Source: Burkholderiales bacterium
Lineage (GTDB): Bacteria; Pseudomonadota; Gammaproteobacteria; Burkholderiales; SHXO01
Length of the DNA stretch: 64,000 nt
Assembly (NCBI GenBank): GCA_020854105.1
Contig: JADZGB010000017.1
Coordinates: forward strand, 1 to 64,000
Reading direction: 5' to 3'
Part shown: piece after piece, positions 44,065-53,285 of the stretch
Numbering within the stretch: the stretch's first letter is position 1
Layout of the letters: the number at the start of each line of letters is the position of its first letter
The notes under the pieces: generated by a model
What the model saw: the letters and a program-made list of their open reading frames with translations, nothing else
The model's database searches: none
Told to the model about the DNA's origin: nothing
Translations under genes and position numbers: made by a program

Positions 44065-44673
44065 GTGCAGCCCCCGTCCGGCCCGGAAGTCACCGGCATC
44101 CTCCTCGCCGCCGGCGCCGGATCACGCTTTGGCGGCGGCAAGCTGCTCCACACCCTGTCCGGCGGTGAGCGCCTCGGGGTGCGCGCGTGGCGCAACCTGC
44201 GCGCGACCTTGCCGGTCGTCATCGTGGTGGTGCGCGACACAGACCGGGAAACCGAAGCGGTGTTTCGGGATGCCGGAGCGAGCGTGGTTCCATGCGCCGA
44301 TGCTCACCTGGGCATGGGTCACAGCCTGGCATGCGCGGTCCGCGCCCGGAGGCAGGCAGCAGGCTGGGTGATCGCTCTGGCCGACATGCCGTCCGTCTCG
44401 CCCGGGACCATACGCGCCGTCGCCGGACGGATCGCCACCGGAGCAGGCATCGTGGTGCCGTTCTATCGCGGGCAGCGCGGGCATCCCGTCGGCTTCTCGG
44501 CAGGCTTCGGCGAACAGCTCATTGGCCTTACCGGCGACAGCGGCGCGCGCGCCATCCTGCAAGGCAATCCGCAAGCCCTGGAGCGCATCGATGTCGACGA
44601 CCCCGGGGTGCTGCAGGACGTCGATACGCTCGAAGACGCGCACCGCCTGGAGTCGGGCGACACTGCCGGCTGA
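44065..44673 (+). CDS. MobA/MocA-like nucleotidyltransferase
   Basis: 202 residues. The N-terminal nucleotide-binding signature TGILLAAGAGSRFGGGKLL with the conserved Lys, the LADMPSV aspartate motif and PFYRGQRGHPVGFS match the MobA-like NTP transferase family (MocA/CoxI-type). Members add CMP or GMP to molybdopterin or act on other sugar phosphates. A role in cofactor supply for the molybdenum hydroxylase at 13.8-16.6 kb is an attractive guess, but 28 kb separates them. The start is GTG 44065; a TTG at 44062 is equally possible. Convergent with the AsmA-like gene. Confidence 0.82.
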   Translation: MQPPSGPEVTGILLAAGAGSRFGGGKLLHTLSGGERLGVRAWRNLRATLPVVIVVVRDTDRETEAVFRDAGASVVPCADAHLGMGHSLACAVRARRQAAGWVIALADMPSVSPGTIRAVAGRIATGAGIVVPFYRGQRGHPVGFSAGFGEQLIGLTGDSGARAILQGNPQALERIDVDDPGVLQDVDTLEDAHRLESGDTAG

Positions 44674-44685
44674 GCCCGGCCCGCG

Positions 44686-47600
44686 TCAGGGACGCAGCAG
44701 CATCGCCTGGGTCGAGCCGGCGATCCGGAAGTTGCTGCGGATGGCACCGGCGGTCGAGCGCAGTTCGACGTAGGCGCGCCCGGTTACCGACTGGCTGGGG
44801 GCGATCTCCAGTTGCCCCGTGGCATTCATGGCACCTGCCTTGATGCGCACGCCCGAATACTGATAGCGGCCGTCGGCGAGCGCCAGGTTGCCCGCGATCT
44901 CCTCGAAGGTCGTCTTGCCGCCCTGGATGCCCTCGCGCGCGGGTGACTGCAGCGCGCGCACGAGGTCCAGCCCGGACAGGTTGCCCTGCGTGATGACGAA
45001 GCTCGCCTGCAGGCGCGGATTGTCGGAGAACAGGGCAGGCAGGTCGACCGACTGCATCGCGTACTGACCCTTGGCGGCGAGTGCACCGTCGGAGGTCAGT
45101 TCCACGCCGAGCGCCTTCATTGCTGCCTCGAGCTCGACGCGCTGCATATCGAAACTGCCCTCGACCGTCCACGGGCCCGCCCACGACACCGTCAGTTCGC
45201 CCCGGCCCTGCCCTCCGTAGACCGAGTACTCCAGGTCGGGCACGCGCAACTGGCCGCCCGAGATCAATCCTCTGCCGGTGAACTGCGCGATCTCCAGCCT
45301 GGGACCGAACGGCAGAGTGAAATTCATTCCGCGGCCGCTGACTTCCACTCCCTGCCCGGTGGGCACGAGATCCGCCGAGAAGTGCGCGTCATTGGTTTCC
45401 ACTCGCGCTGCGGCGACCGTTCGCATCGGGGTCAGCGTGAGCGCCGCATCGAAGGTCGGCAATTCAATTCCCGGAATCTGGATCTGAGCGCGCTTGAACT
45501 CCACGCGTTCGATCTGGACGTTCGACGACTTGCCCTGGGGTGAAAGCAGACGCGGCAAGCGCACCAGTGCATCCTGCGGCAGGACCACGTTCTCGATGAC
45601 CAGCCTGCTGACCGACTTGTCGATGCTGAACAGGCTGCCCACGCTGATGAAGGCGATGACCTTGCCCGCCTTGATATCCTCCGCGTCGCCGACGCCTACC
45701 CCTTCGAGCTCGAAGTGCAGGCCAGGAAACAGCGACGCGCGCATCTTGCCGATGCTCACGCGCTCGCCCAGTGTGTCCGACGCGATCTTCTCGACCGCGG
45801 GCGCATAGGCGGTGAATGGCGTGAACTGAATCGCCGCGATCAGCAGCACCACCACGCCGAGCACGGCCACGCCGACCTTCTTGCCGGGCCCGAAGGCGCG
45901 CTTGCGCGCTTCGCGTTGCAGACGGTCGATCTCTGACTTGCGCAGATCCGCCTCGTCCTGCTCCTTGCGGCGGCGCGTCAGCTCCTCCTCGCGTGAACGT
46001 TGCTCCGCCAGATGCCGATCGCGTTCGCGCTTCTTGCGCTGTTCCTCCGCCTGCTTCTTGCGCTCTGCCTTCTCGCGTGCGCGGTTCTCCCGTTCCTGTT
46101 CCGCGCGCCGCGCCGCTTCCTCTCGGGCACGCTGCTCTGCTTCCTTGCGCGCGCGTTCGGCAGCCAGCGCCATCTCCCGCGCGTCCCGATCGGTACGCTC
46201 GCGCGCTTCACGTTCGGCCCGGTCCATCGCCGCACGCGCCTCTTCCTCCATGCGGAAGCGACGCTCCTGCTCTTCCAACGCCTTGCGGATCGCCTCCTCG
46301 CGCGCGACGAATTCCTGCTCGACCTGTGCCTCGGCCAGGGCCAGCGCCTCGATGTCCCGGTCGCTGACGGACACCTCGGGCAATTCCTCGACATCCACCC
46401 CGAGCAATTCGACCTCTGCACCCACCACGTCGATCACGTCGCCTGCGCCGCTTGCATACTGCGCGCTTTCACGCGGCACGCCGCTTTCGACTGGCGTGCT
46501 CGCATGCTCCGCGCCGCTTTCGGATGGCGCGCTCGCAAGCTCTGCGCGCTGCCGGCTCTGTTCCAGCTGGCGCGCGAGTTCTTCCTGCTCCTGCCGGTGC
46601 TTCGCCTCGAGTTCGCGGCGCAGCCTCTCTTCTTCCTCCCGCCGCCGGCGCTCTTCCTCTTCCTTGCGCTTGCGTTCCTCTTCCTCGCGCCGCCTGCGCT
46701 CTTCCTCTTCCTTGCGCTTGCGTTCCTCCTCCTCGCGCCGCCTGCGCTCTTCCTCTTCCTTGCGCTTGCGTTCCTCCTCCTCACGCCGCCTGCGCTCTTC
46801 CTCTTCCTTGCGCTTGCGTTCCTCCTCCTCGCGCCGCCTGCGCCCTTCCTCTTCCTTGCGCTTGCGTTCCTCCTCCTCGCGCCGCTTGCGCTCTTCCTCT
46901 TCCTTGCGCTTGCGTTCCTCCTCCTCGCGCCGCTTGCGCTCTTCCTCTTCCTTGCGCTTGCGTTCCTCCTCCTCGCGCCGCTTGCGTTCTTCCTCTTCCT
47001 TGCGCTTGCGCTCGGCTTCCTCGCGCCGCTTGCGCTCTTCCTCTTCCTTGCGCTTGCGTTCCTCTTCCTCGCGCCGCTTGCGCTCTTCCTCTTCCTTGCG
47101 CTTGCGCTCGGCTTCCTCGCGCCGCCTGCGCTCTTCCTCTTCCTTGCGCTTGCGCTCGGCTTCCTCACGCTGCCTGCGCTCTTCCTCTTCCTTGCGCTCG
47201 GCTTCCTCGCGCTGCCTGCGCGCCTCCTCTTCCTCGCGCCGGCGTTCCGCTTCCTCCCGACGCTTGCGCTCCTCTTCTTCCCGCGCCCGCTTCTCCGCCT
47301 CGACCCGCGCGCGCGCTTCGGCCTGGATACGGGCGCGTCGTTCCACCTCTTCTCTGGCACGCCGCTCGACCGCTTCCTGTTCGGCCTGCGCACGCCGCGC
47401 AGCCTCTTCCTTCGCCTTGCGCTCGGCTTCCGCGCGCTCGCGCAACTCGAGCGCGAGCCGCTCCTCGCGTTCCTGCGCCGCCCGGGCACGACGCTCCGCC
47501 TCCTCGCGCACCTTGTGGGCCGCCTGCTCTTCGGCAAGCCTGAGCTGGGCTTCCTCCCTGGCACGCCGTTCTGCCTCGGCGCGCGCCTTCGATGCTGCCG

Positions 47601-47985
47601 CCTCGGAGGCCTTGCGCTCGGATTCTTCGCGCTGACGCTGCTCCGTGAATGCACTCTGGTAGAAGCTCGGCTTGAGCTGCTGAGTCGCGGCGATCGACCC
47701 CAGATCCATGTCATCGACGTAGGATGCAATGGGCGGCACGTTCACGACGTCCAGATCGAAGTTCTGGTTCGTGACTTCCTTGATGTAGCCAGCATCGCCG
47801 AGGCCGGTGAGGATCTTGCGCGCCTCGACCTCGGAAACCTTCGCCCGCTCGGCCAGGTCGAGGAGCGTGGATTTGCCATCGACCAGGTTCAGCACCCTGT
47901 ACTGATCCTTGGACAGGCGGTTCGCCCGGTTCTTGATTTCCAGCAGACCCTTGCCGGTCTTCGAGTACACCACGGTGTTGTTCAT
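44686..47985 (-). CDS. AsmA-like membrane protein with winged-helix-like N-terminus and long ER/K single-alpha-helix region
   Basis: 1099 residues. About 1-72: small helical, winged-helix-like domain (LSKDQYRVLNLVDGKSTLLD, VSEVEARKILTGLGDAGYI). About 107-240: charged helix rich in Glu, Arg and Ala. About 277-452: eleven 16-residue units of the form ERKRKEEEERRRREEE. About 460-540: variable acidic segment. About 540-700: second charged helix. About 704-725: one membrane helix (VGVAVLGVVVLLIAAIQF). About 725-1099: beta-rich AsmA/TamB-like periplasmic region (SDTLGERVSIGKMRASLFPGLHFELEGVGVG). So the protein has a very long cytoplasmic rod and a periplasmic lipid-transport-type domain. It is divergent from nothing and convergent with the MobA-like gene. 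Function unknown. Confidence 0.85.
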   Translation of the reverse strand: MNNTVVYSKTGKGLLEIKNRANRLSKDQYRVLNLVDGKSTLLDLAERAKVSEVEARKILTGLGDAGYIKEVTNQNFDLDVVNVPPIASYVDDMDLGSIAATQQLKPSFYQSAFTEQRQREESERKASEAAASKARAEAERRAREEAQLRLAEEQAAHKVREEAERRARAAQEREERLALELRERAEAERKAKEEAARRAQAEQEAVERRAREEVERRARIQAEARARVEAEKRAREEEERKRREEAERRREEEEARRQREEAERKEEEERRQREEAERKRKEEEERRRREEAERKRKEEEERKRREEEERKRKEEEERKRREEAERKRKEEEERKRREEEERKRKEEEERKRREEEERKRKEEEERKRREEEERKRKEEEGRRRREEEERKRKEEEERRRREEEERKRKEEEERRRREEEERKRKEEEERRRREEEERKRKEEEERRRREEEERLRRELEAKHRQEQEELARQLEQSRQRAELASAPSESGAEHASTPVESGVPRESAQYASGAGDVIDVVGAEVELLGVDVEELPEVSVSDRDIEALALAEAQVEQEFVAREEAIRKALEEQERRFRMEEEARAAMDRAEREARERTDRDAREMALAAERARKEAEQRAREEAARRAEQERENRAREKAERKKQAEEQRKKRERDRHLAEQRSREEELTRRRKEQDEADLRKSEIDRLQREARKRAFGPGKKVGVAVLGVVVLLIAAIQFTPFTAYAPAVEKIASDTLGERVSIGKMRASLFPGLHFELEGVGVGDAEDIKAGKVIAFISVGSLFSIDKSVSRLVIENVVLPQDALVRLPRLLSPQGKSSNVQIERVEFKRAQIQIPGIELPTFDAALTLTPMRTVAAARVETNDAHFSADLVPTGQGVEVSGRGMNFTLPFGPRLEIAQFTGRGLISGGQLRVPDLEYSVYGGQGRGELTVSWAGPWTVEGSFDMQRVELEAAMKALGVELTSDGALAAKGQYAMQSVDLPALFSDNPRLQASFVITQGNLSGLDLVRALQSPAREGIQGGKTTFEEIAGNLALADGRYQYSGVRIKAGAMNATGQLEIAPSQSVTGRAYVELRSTAGAIRSNFRIAGSTQAMLLRP
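46630..47157. repeat. Eleven-unit 48-bp minisatellite in the AsmA-like gene
   Basis: Eleven in-frame units of 48 bases span 46630-47157. Differences between units are mostly third-base changes or Glu/Ala and Arg/Lys swaps; units 8-11 are identical at the protein level, while units 1-7 vary. The minus (coding) strand is strongly purine-rich. Partial units continue on the 5' side to about 47270. The lack of frame loss shows selection for length and charge pattern. Unit number should vary among strains. Confidence 0.9.
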
Positions 47986-48328
47986 GTGCGGTCAGCGGCG
48001 TGTTACTTCGCGAAGTGCCATTCCTGCCACCCGAAGCGAACCCCGCCAAATGGGAATGGGCTGCCGCTACGGGTAGGGTGCCTGCCGAGGGAGGGCGTCT
48101 TACCCGGGAGACGGGAATCGCCGGAAGCCTGAAGGACAGGCTGCCGGCGCCTGCTACCGGGGTGCGCGTGATGCCACCCCCATGGCGAGGGGGGCATTCA
48201 GCAAGATTGATGCCCCCGAGCCGAACACCGCGGGGACGAGGGAAGGGGGGCGGAACGGCGGCGATGTCGGCCCGAAGCGGCCAGTCGGGCCGTTTTGGCC
48301 GTCCGGGCCGCGAGCCGGCACCGCGAGC
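47986..48328. other. Structured intergenic region upstream of the AsmA-like gene
   Basis: No gene is seen in these 343 bases. Hairpins: a perfect 12-base palindrome ACTTCGCGAAGT at 48005-48016, 20 bases before the AsmA-like start; AGCCTG/CAGGCT within 48121-48147; ATGCCACCCCC/GGGGGGCAT at 48171-48197; and CGGCCCG/CGGGCCG at 48268-48292 followed on the + strand by TTTT. The promoter of the AsmA-like gene and the end of the pnt transcript should both lie here. Confidence 0.5.
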
Positions 48329-49726
48329 CTACAGTGCCTTGACGATGTCCTCGACGACCTTCTTCGCGTCGCCGAACACCATCATGGTCTTATCCATGTA
48401 GAACAATGGGTTGTCCAGGCCCGCATAGCCCGATGCCATGGAGCGCTTGTTCACGAGCACGGTACGGGCCTTGTGCGCCTGCAGGATCGGCATGCCGTGG
48501 ATCGGGCTGCCGGGCTGCTCCGCCAGCGGGTTCACCACGTCATTGGCACCGAGAACCATCACCACGTCCGTGTCGCCGAACTCGCTGTTGATATCGTCCA
48601 TCTCGGCGACCTGGTCGTACGGGACTTCGGCTTCCGCGAGCAGGACGTTCATGTGGCCCGGCATGCGGCCGGCCACCGGGTGGATGGCATAGCGGACGTG
48701 CACGCCCTTCTCCGTCAGCTTCTGCGCCATCTCCTTGACCGCGTGCTGGGCACGGGCAACCGCCAGTCCATAGCCCGGGACGATGATCACGCTCTCCGCA
48801 TTGCTCATCAGGAATGCGGCATCCTCCGCGCTGCCCGAGCGCACGCTCTTCTGCTCGCCCTGCTCGGCAGCGGCGCCTTCGGCAGCACCGAAGCCGCCGA
48901 GAATGACGCTGAAGAACGAGCGGTTCATCGCCTTGCACATGATGTACGAGAGGATCGCACCCGAAGAGCCGACCAGGCTGCCAGCGATGATGAGCAGCGT
49001 GTTGTTCAGGGAAAAGCCGATGCCGGCTGCGGCCCAGCCCGAGTAGCTGTTCAGCATGGAGATCACCACGGGCATGTCCGCCCCGCCGATCGGGATGATG
49101 ATCAGCACGCCGAGCACGAACGCGATCGCGGTCATGACGAGGAAGGGCGTCCACTGCGACTCTGCAGGTGCGAGGAAGAAGGCGATGCCGAATCCGACCA
49201 TGACGATTGCCAGCGCGAGGTTCAGCATGTGCTGCCCCTTGAACACCACCGGAGCGCTGGAGAACAGCCGGAACTTCTTGCCCAGTCCGGCCAGCTTGCC
49301 GAACGCGATGACCGAGCCGGAGAAGGTGATGGCACCGACGAAGGTGCCGATGAACAGCTCGAGCCGGTTTCCGCCGGGCATCGGCACCGGGATGTTGAAC
49401 GCCGCCGGGTTGTTCACCACGGCGATGGCGATCAGCACGGCGGCCATACCCACCAGGGAGTGCATCGCCGCCACCAGTTCCGGCATCTGCGTCATCTCGA
49501 CGCGCCGCGCCACGAATGCACCGATCGCACCGCCCACGACGATGCCTGCCAGGATGAGTGCAATGCTCTTGGTCAGCGCCAGCGTGGTGAGCACCGCGAT
49601 CACCATCCCGAGGATGCCGAACAGGTTTCCGCGGCGAGCGGTGTCGGGATGCGACAAACCCTTCAGTGCCAGGATGAAGAGCACCGAGGCGATCAGATAG
49701 AGCAGGGCAACGGAGTTAACTGACAT
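48329..49726 (-). CDS. pntB: NAD(P) transhydrogenase subunit beta
   Basis: 465 residues. An N-terminal half of about eight membrane helices (dII) is followed by the NADP(H)-binding dIII domain: VPGYGLAVARAQHAVKEMA, HPVAGRMPGHMNVLLAEAEVPYD, VLGANDVVNPLA. It couples proton flow into the cell to hydride transfer from NADH to NADP+. It lies 75 bases after pntAB on the minus strand, and is the last gene of the pnt operon. Confidence 0.97.
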   Translation of the reverse strand: MSVNSVALLYLIASVLFILALKGLSHPDTARRGNLFGILGMVIAVLTTLALTKSIALILAGIVVGGAIGAFVARRVEMTQMPELVAAMHSLVGMAAVLIAIAVVNNPAAFNIPVPMPGGNRLELFIGTFVGAITFSGSVIAFGKLAGLGKKFRLFSSAPVVFKGQHMLNLALAIVMVGFGIAFFLAPAESQWTPFLVMTAIAFVLGVLIIIPIGGADMPVVISMLNSYSGWAAAGIGFSLNNTLLIIAGSLVGSSGAILSYIMCKAMNRSFFSVILGGFGAAEGAAAEQGEQKSVRSGSAEDAAFLMSNAESVIIVPGYGLAVARAQHAVKEMAQKLTEKGVHVRYAIHPVAGRMPGHMNVLLAEAEVPYDQVAEMDDINSEFGDTDVVMVLGANDVVNPLAEQPGSPIHGMPILQAHKARTVLVNKRSMASGYAGLDNPLFYMDKTMMVFGDAKKVVEDIVKAL

Positions 49727-49801
49727 GGAGTCGGTCCTTGGAGCAGGGGGCGGCGGTGGTGGAATACAGGCGCGGGACGGCCAGACGAGGGGAGATTCGC
49801 G

Positions 49802-50116
49802 TCACGCTTGCTTCTTGCCGCCTTTGCGATCCTTCTTCTTGAACATCTCGAGCATGCGCTGCGTGACAAGGAAGCCGCCGAACACGTTCACTGCAGCCAG
49901 GCCGACCGCCACCGCGCCGAGCACGGAGCCGAAGTCGAGGTGCTCGGTGCCGGCGGCGAGCAGCGCACCGACGATGATCACCGACGAAATCGCGTTGGTC
50001 ACGGACATGAGCGGCGTGTGCAGGGCCGGCGTGACGTTCCAGATCACGTGGTAACCGACGAACACCGCGAGCACGAACACGGTCAGGTTGATGATGGTGG
50101 GATCGATTGCGGACAT
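49802..50116 (-). CDS. pntAB: NAD(P) transhydrogenase subunit alpha part 2 (membrane)
   Basis: 104 residues with three to four membrane helices ([23 protein letters not shown], then [14 protein letters not shown] and the [12 protein letters not shown] helix). [13 protein letters not shown] is the highly conserved proton-path segment of the alpha subunit. A separate small gene is the split form seen in many proteobacteria. Its Lys-rich C-terminus ends the chain. Confidence 0.95.
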   Translation of the reverse strand: MSAIDPTIINLTVFVLAVFVGYHVIWNVTPALHTPLMSVTNAISSVIIVGALLAAGTEHLDFGSVLGAVAVGLAAVNVFGGFLVTQRMLEMFKKKDRKGGKKQA

Positions 50117-50168
50117 GACTTGCTCCTGGATAAGGCGGGCGTTGGCTTGCCGCGGCGCGGGCGCCGGG

Positions 50169-51299
50169 TCAGCCCTTCCTGACGGGCTGGCCGTCCATGC
50201 ACACGAGGCTTCCCGCGATGATTTCGTCCTCGCGGTCGATGTTCACCGCTCCGGTCTTGCTGTCCACGAGCAGTGACATGAAGTTCAGCAGGTTGCGCGC
50301 GTACAGGGCGCTTGCATCCGCGGCCACGAGAGCCGGCAGGTTGCTGATGCCGACGATCTTCACGCCATGCCTGATCACGATGCGGTCGCGCTCGGTCAGC
50401 GGACAGTTGCCGCCCTGCTCCACCGCCATGTCGACGATCACCGATCCGGGTTTCATTGCCTTGACGGTGTCCTCCTCGAGGAGGACCGGCGCCGGCCGCC
50501 CGGGGATGAGCGCTGTGGTGATGATGATGTCGGCCTGCTTCGCACGCTCGTGCACCAGCTCCCCCTGCCGCCGCATCCAGTCCGCGGGCATTGGCCGGGC
50601 GTACCCGCCCACGCCCTTGGCGATCTCGCGCTCCTCGTCGGTGAGGTAGGGCACGTCGAGGAACTTCGCTCCCAGGCTTTCCACCTGCTCCTTCACCGCC
50701 GGCCGGACGTCCGAGGCCTCGATCACCGCGCCCAGCCGCTTCGCCGTCGCGATCGCCTGCAGTCCGGCCACGCCCGCGCCCAGGATCATCACGCGCGCGG
50801 CCTTCACCGTGCCGGCGGCCGTCATGAGCATGGGCATGAAACGCTGGTACTCGTTGGCCGCGACGATCACCGCCTTGTATCCGGCGATGTTGGCCTGTGA
50901 GGAAAGCACGTCCATCGCCTGTGCACGCGTGGTGCGCGGCAGCCATTCCATGGCGAAGCCGGTGATGCCCTGCGCCGCATAGGCCTGCACCCCTTCCGCG
51001 TCGTAGGGGTTGAGCAGGCCGACCAGGATCGCGCCGCGCTTGATCTGCGCGATCTCCTCGCTCTGCGGCGCACGCACCTTCAGGACGATGTCGCTGTCGC
51101 GGTAGAGCTCTGCCGCGGACCCGACGATGCGCGCACCCGCCTCGACGTACAGTTCATCCGGCACGGACGCGGCGACACCTGCGCCGCTCTGCACGAGAAC
51201 CGTATGGTGGCCCGGGGTTGCGAGTTTCTTGACCGTTTCCGGGGTGGCGGCAACGCGTGACTCACCCGGCCGTGTCTCGGCCGGAATACCGATATGCAC
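50169..51299 (-). CDS. pntAA: NAD(P) transhydrogenase subunit alpha part 1 (NAD-binding)
   Basis: 376 residues from GTG 51299, with GGGAGG at 51309-51314. The alanine-dehydrogenase-like fold has a Rossmann motif [33 protein letters not shown], and [15 protein letters not shown]. The length matches the usual 370-380. An ATG at 51401 in the same frame would add 34 low-complexity residues (GGRGKAASASASLPG) with no family match, but it sits just after a TATAAT -10 box, so a leaderless longer form cannot be excluded. Confidence 0.95.
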   Translation of the reverse strand: MHIGIPAETRPGESRVAATPETVKKLATPGHHTVLVQSGAGVAASVPDELYVEAGARIVGSAAELYRDSDIVLKVRAPQSEEIAQIKRGAILVGLLNPYDAEGVQAYAAQGITGFAMEWLPRTTRAQAMDVLSSQANIAGYKAVIVAANEYQRFMPMLMTAAGTVKAARVMILGAGVAGLQAIATAKRLGAVIEASDVRPAVKEQVESLGAKFLDVPYLTDEEREIAKGVGGYARPMPADWMRRQGELVHERAKQADIIITTALIPGRPAPVLLEEDTVKAMKPGSVIVDMAVEQGGNCPLTERDRIVIRHGVKIVGISNLPALVAADASALYARNLLNFMSLLVDSKTGAVNIDREDEIIAGSLVCMDGQPVRKG

Positions 51300-51409
51300 T
51301 TTGCGAACCTCCCATGTGCGCCCGGTGGCTCTCGGACCGGGCAAGGATGCCGACGCGCTGGCAGCCTTACCGCGTCCGCCTGCCGGGGCTGCGTTCGACA
51401 TAGCCGCGC

Positions 51410-51415
51410 ATTATA
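51410..51415 (-). promoter_or_regulatory. -10 box (TATAAT) for the pnt operon
   Basis: Perfect TATAAT on the minus strand, 111 bases upstream of the pntAA GTG start. No strong -35 is seen; TGGTTT at 17-base spacing is the closest. The mutL -10 box is about 35 bases away on the other strand, so the two promoters overlap. Confidence 0.5.
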
Positions 51416-51448
51416 GAAAACCTGGACCGGCCAAACCAGAGCGGCCGT

Positions 51449-51454
51449 TATAAT
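51449..51454 (+). promoter_or_regulatory. -10 box (TATAAT) for mutL
   Basis: Perfect TATAAT 12 bases before the mutL ATG. Transcription should begin near 51461, leaving about five bases of leader. The bases before the ATG have no Shine-Dalgarno match. A matching -35 is weak (TGGACC at 20-base spacing). Confidence 0.55.
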
Positions 51455-51465
51455 CCTGCGATCCC

Positions 51466-53259
51466 ATGCCCGTCATCCACCCCCTGTCCGACCTGCTCAT
51501 CGATCAGATCGCCGCCGGCGAGGTGGTGGAACGCCCGGCGTCCGCTCTCAAGGAAGTGCTCGAGAACAGCCTCGATGCAGGCGCGCGTGCGATCCAGGTC
51601 GATCTGGAAGCGGGCGGGATCCGCCTGGTGCGCGTCGCCGACGACGGCGCGGGCATCGCCAGCGGCGAACTCGCCCTCGCACTTGCACGTCATGCCACCA
51701 GCAAGATCGGTTCGCTCGAGGACCTCGAGCGCGTGGCCACGCTGGGATTCCGGGGGGAGGCGCTTGCCAGCATCGCCGCGGTGTCGCACCTGGCGCTGGT
51801 GAGCCGGCCGCCGGCGCAGCAGCACGCGTGGCGCATCGAGGTGCACGGCGGAACGCTCGGCGCGGCCGAGCCCGCATCGGGCGCAGCCGGGACGACCGTC
51901 GAGGTGCGCGATCTCTACTTCAACACCCCGGCGCGACGCAAGTTCCTGCGCACCGAGGCCACCGAGTTCGGGCACTGCGACGAGGCACTGCGGCGCATCG
52001 CGCTCGCACGGCCGGACGTCGCCTTCACCTTCACCCACAACGGCCGGGCTTTGCTGCGTGTGCGGCCGCAGCCGCTGGCGCAGCGGCTGCGCGCAGTGCT
52101 CGGCGACGAGGCTGCCGACGCCCTGCTCGAAGTGGACGAAGGCAGCGCGGCCGCGAGCGTGCGTGGATTGATCGCCTCGCCGGCTTTCAGCCGCGCCAGC
52201 CGCGATTGCCAGTATCTGTTCGTCAACGGCCGCTTCGTGCGGGACAAGCTGATCTCGCACGCCATCCGCCAGGCCTACCAGGACGTGCTGCACCACGAAC
52301 GCCATCCGGCCTACGTCCTGTTCCTGGAGATCGATCCGGCACGCGTGGACGTGAACGTGCATCCCACCAAGAGCGAGGTACGCTTCCGGGACACGCAGGC
52401 AGTGCACCGGCTGGTATTCCATGCCCTCTCGCGCGCCCTGTCGGACACGCGCGCGGGCGTGACTGCGCAGGGGTCGCCCGTGCCGGCCGCCACCCACGCC
52501 GCCCTCTCCGCGCAGCTGCCCTCGGCCTCGACCGCATCAGCCGCGCTGTCGTTCCCGCGCCAGGCGAGCATCGGCCTGCCGCTGCGGCAGGCGGTCGCGC
52601 ACTACGAGCGGCTGTTCGGCGCACCGGTCACGCCGGGCACGCAGACGCCCAACGCCGGCAACGCCGAAGCCGAGGTGCCGCCGCTGGGCTTCGCCCTCGC
52701 GCAACTCGCCGGCGTGTACGTTCTGGCCCAGAACGATCACGGCCTCGTGATCGTCGACATGCACGCCGCGCACGAGCGCATCGTGTACGAGAAGTTGAAG
52801 TCGGCGCTGGATGCCAGCACGATCGCGACGCAGCAGCTGCTCATTCCAGCCACGCTGCTGGTCACCCCTCTGGAGTCGGCGCTGGTGACGGAGAACGCGG
52901 ACGCGCTCGCCCGTCTCGGCTTCGAGATCGGCCTGGTGGGGCCCAATACCGTGGCGGTTCGCGGCGTGCCGGCGCCGCTGCACGATGCCGATCCCGCAGC
53001 ACTGGCGCGCGACGTCATGCGCGAACTCGGCCAGTCGGATGCAGGCCGCGTGCTCACCGAGCGCCGCGATGCGTTGCTGGCCGCGATGGCCTGCCATGCG
53101 GCGGTGCGCGCCAACCGCGCACTCAGCGTGACGGAGATGAACGCACTGCTGCGCGAGATGGAGGCCACGGAGCGCTCGGGCCAGTGCAATCACGGACGCC
53201 CGACCTGGACGCAGCTCGGGATGAAGGAACTTGACGCGCTGTTCCAGCGCGGACGCTGA
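51466..53259 (+). CDS. mutL: DNA mismatch repair protein MutL, endonuclease type
   Basis: 597 residues. The N-terminal GHKL ATPase has [18 protein letters not shown] and [14 protein letters not shown]; a transducer domain follows (to about 330). After a variable linker (about 330-400), the C-terminal domain holds [12 protein letters not shown], which fits the DQHA(x)2E(x)4E metal motif with Met for Gln, and CNHGRPTW near the end. This implies nicking activity as in bacteria without MutH. The start at ATG 51466 has no ribosome site and probably a near-leaderless transcript. miaA follows by 26 bases. Confidence 0.96.
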   Translation: MPVIHPLSDLLIDQIAAGEVVERPASALKEVLENSLDAGARAIQVDLEAGGIRLVRVADDGAGIASGELALALARHATSKIGSLEDLERVATLGFRGEALASIAAVSHLALVSRPPAQQHAWRIEVHGGTLGAAEPASGAAGTTVEVRDLYFNTPARRKFLRTEATEFGHCDEALRRIALARPDVAFTFTHNGRALLRVRPQPLAQRLRAVLGDEAADALLEVDEGSAAASVRGLIASPAFSRASRDCQYLFVNGRFVRDKLISHAIRQAYQDVLHHERHPAYVLFLEIDPARVDVNVHPTKSEVRFRDTQAVHRLVFHALSRALSDTRAGVTAQGSPVPAATHAALSAQLPSASTASAALSFPRQASIGLPLRQAVAHYERLFGAPVTPGTQTPNAGNAEAEVPPLGFALAQLAGVYVLAQNDHGLVIVDMHAAHERIVYEKLKSALDASTIATQQLLIPATLLVTPLESALVTENADALARLGFEIGLVGPNTVAVRGVPAPLHDADPAALARDVMRELGQSDAGRVLTERRDALLAAMACHAAVRANRALSVTEMNALLREMEATERSGQCNHGRPTWTQLGMKELDALFQRGR

Positions 53260-53285
53260 ACGCACACCGCCGTACCACGCACCGC

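Noticed and set aside
45881..48132. Long plus-strand open frames of about 584 and 710 codons opposite the AsmA-like gene
   Set aside because: They are mirror images of the charged repeat: Ser/Arg- or Leu/Phe/Ala/Pro-only translations caused by the 48-bp units, without any family features or ribosome sites.
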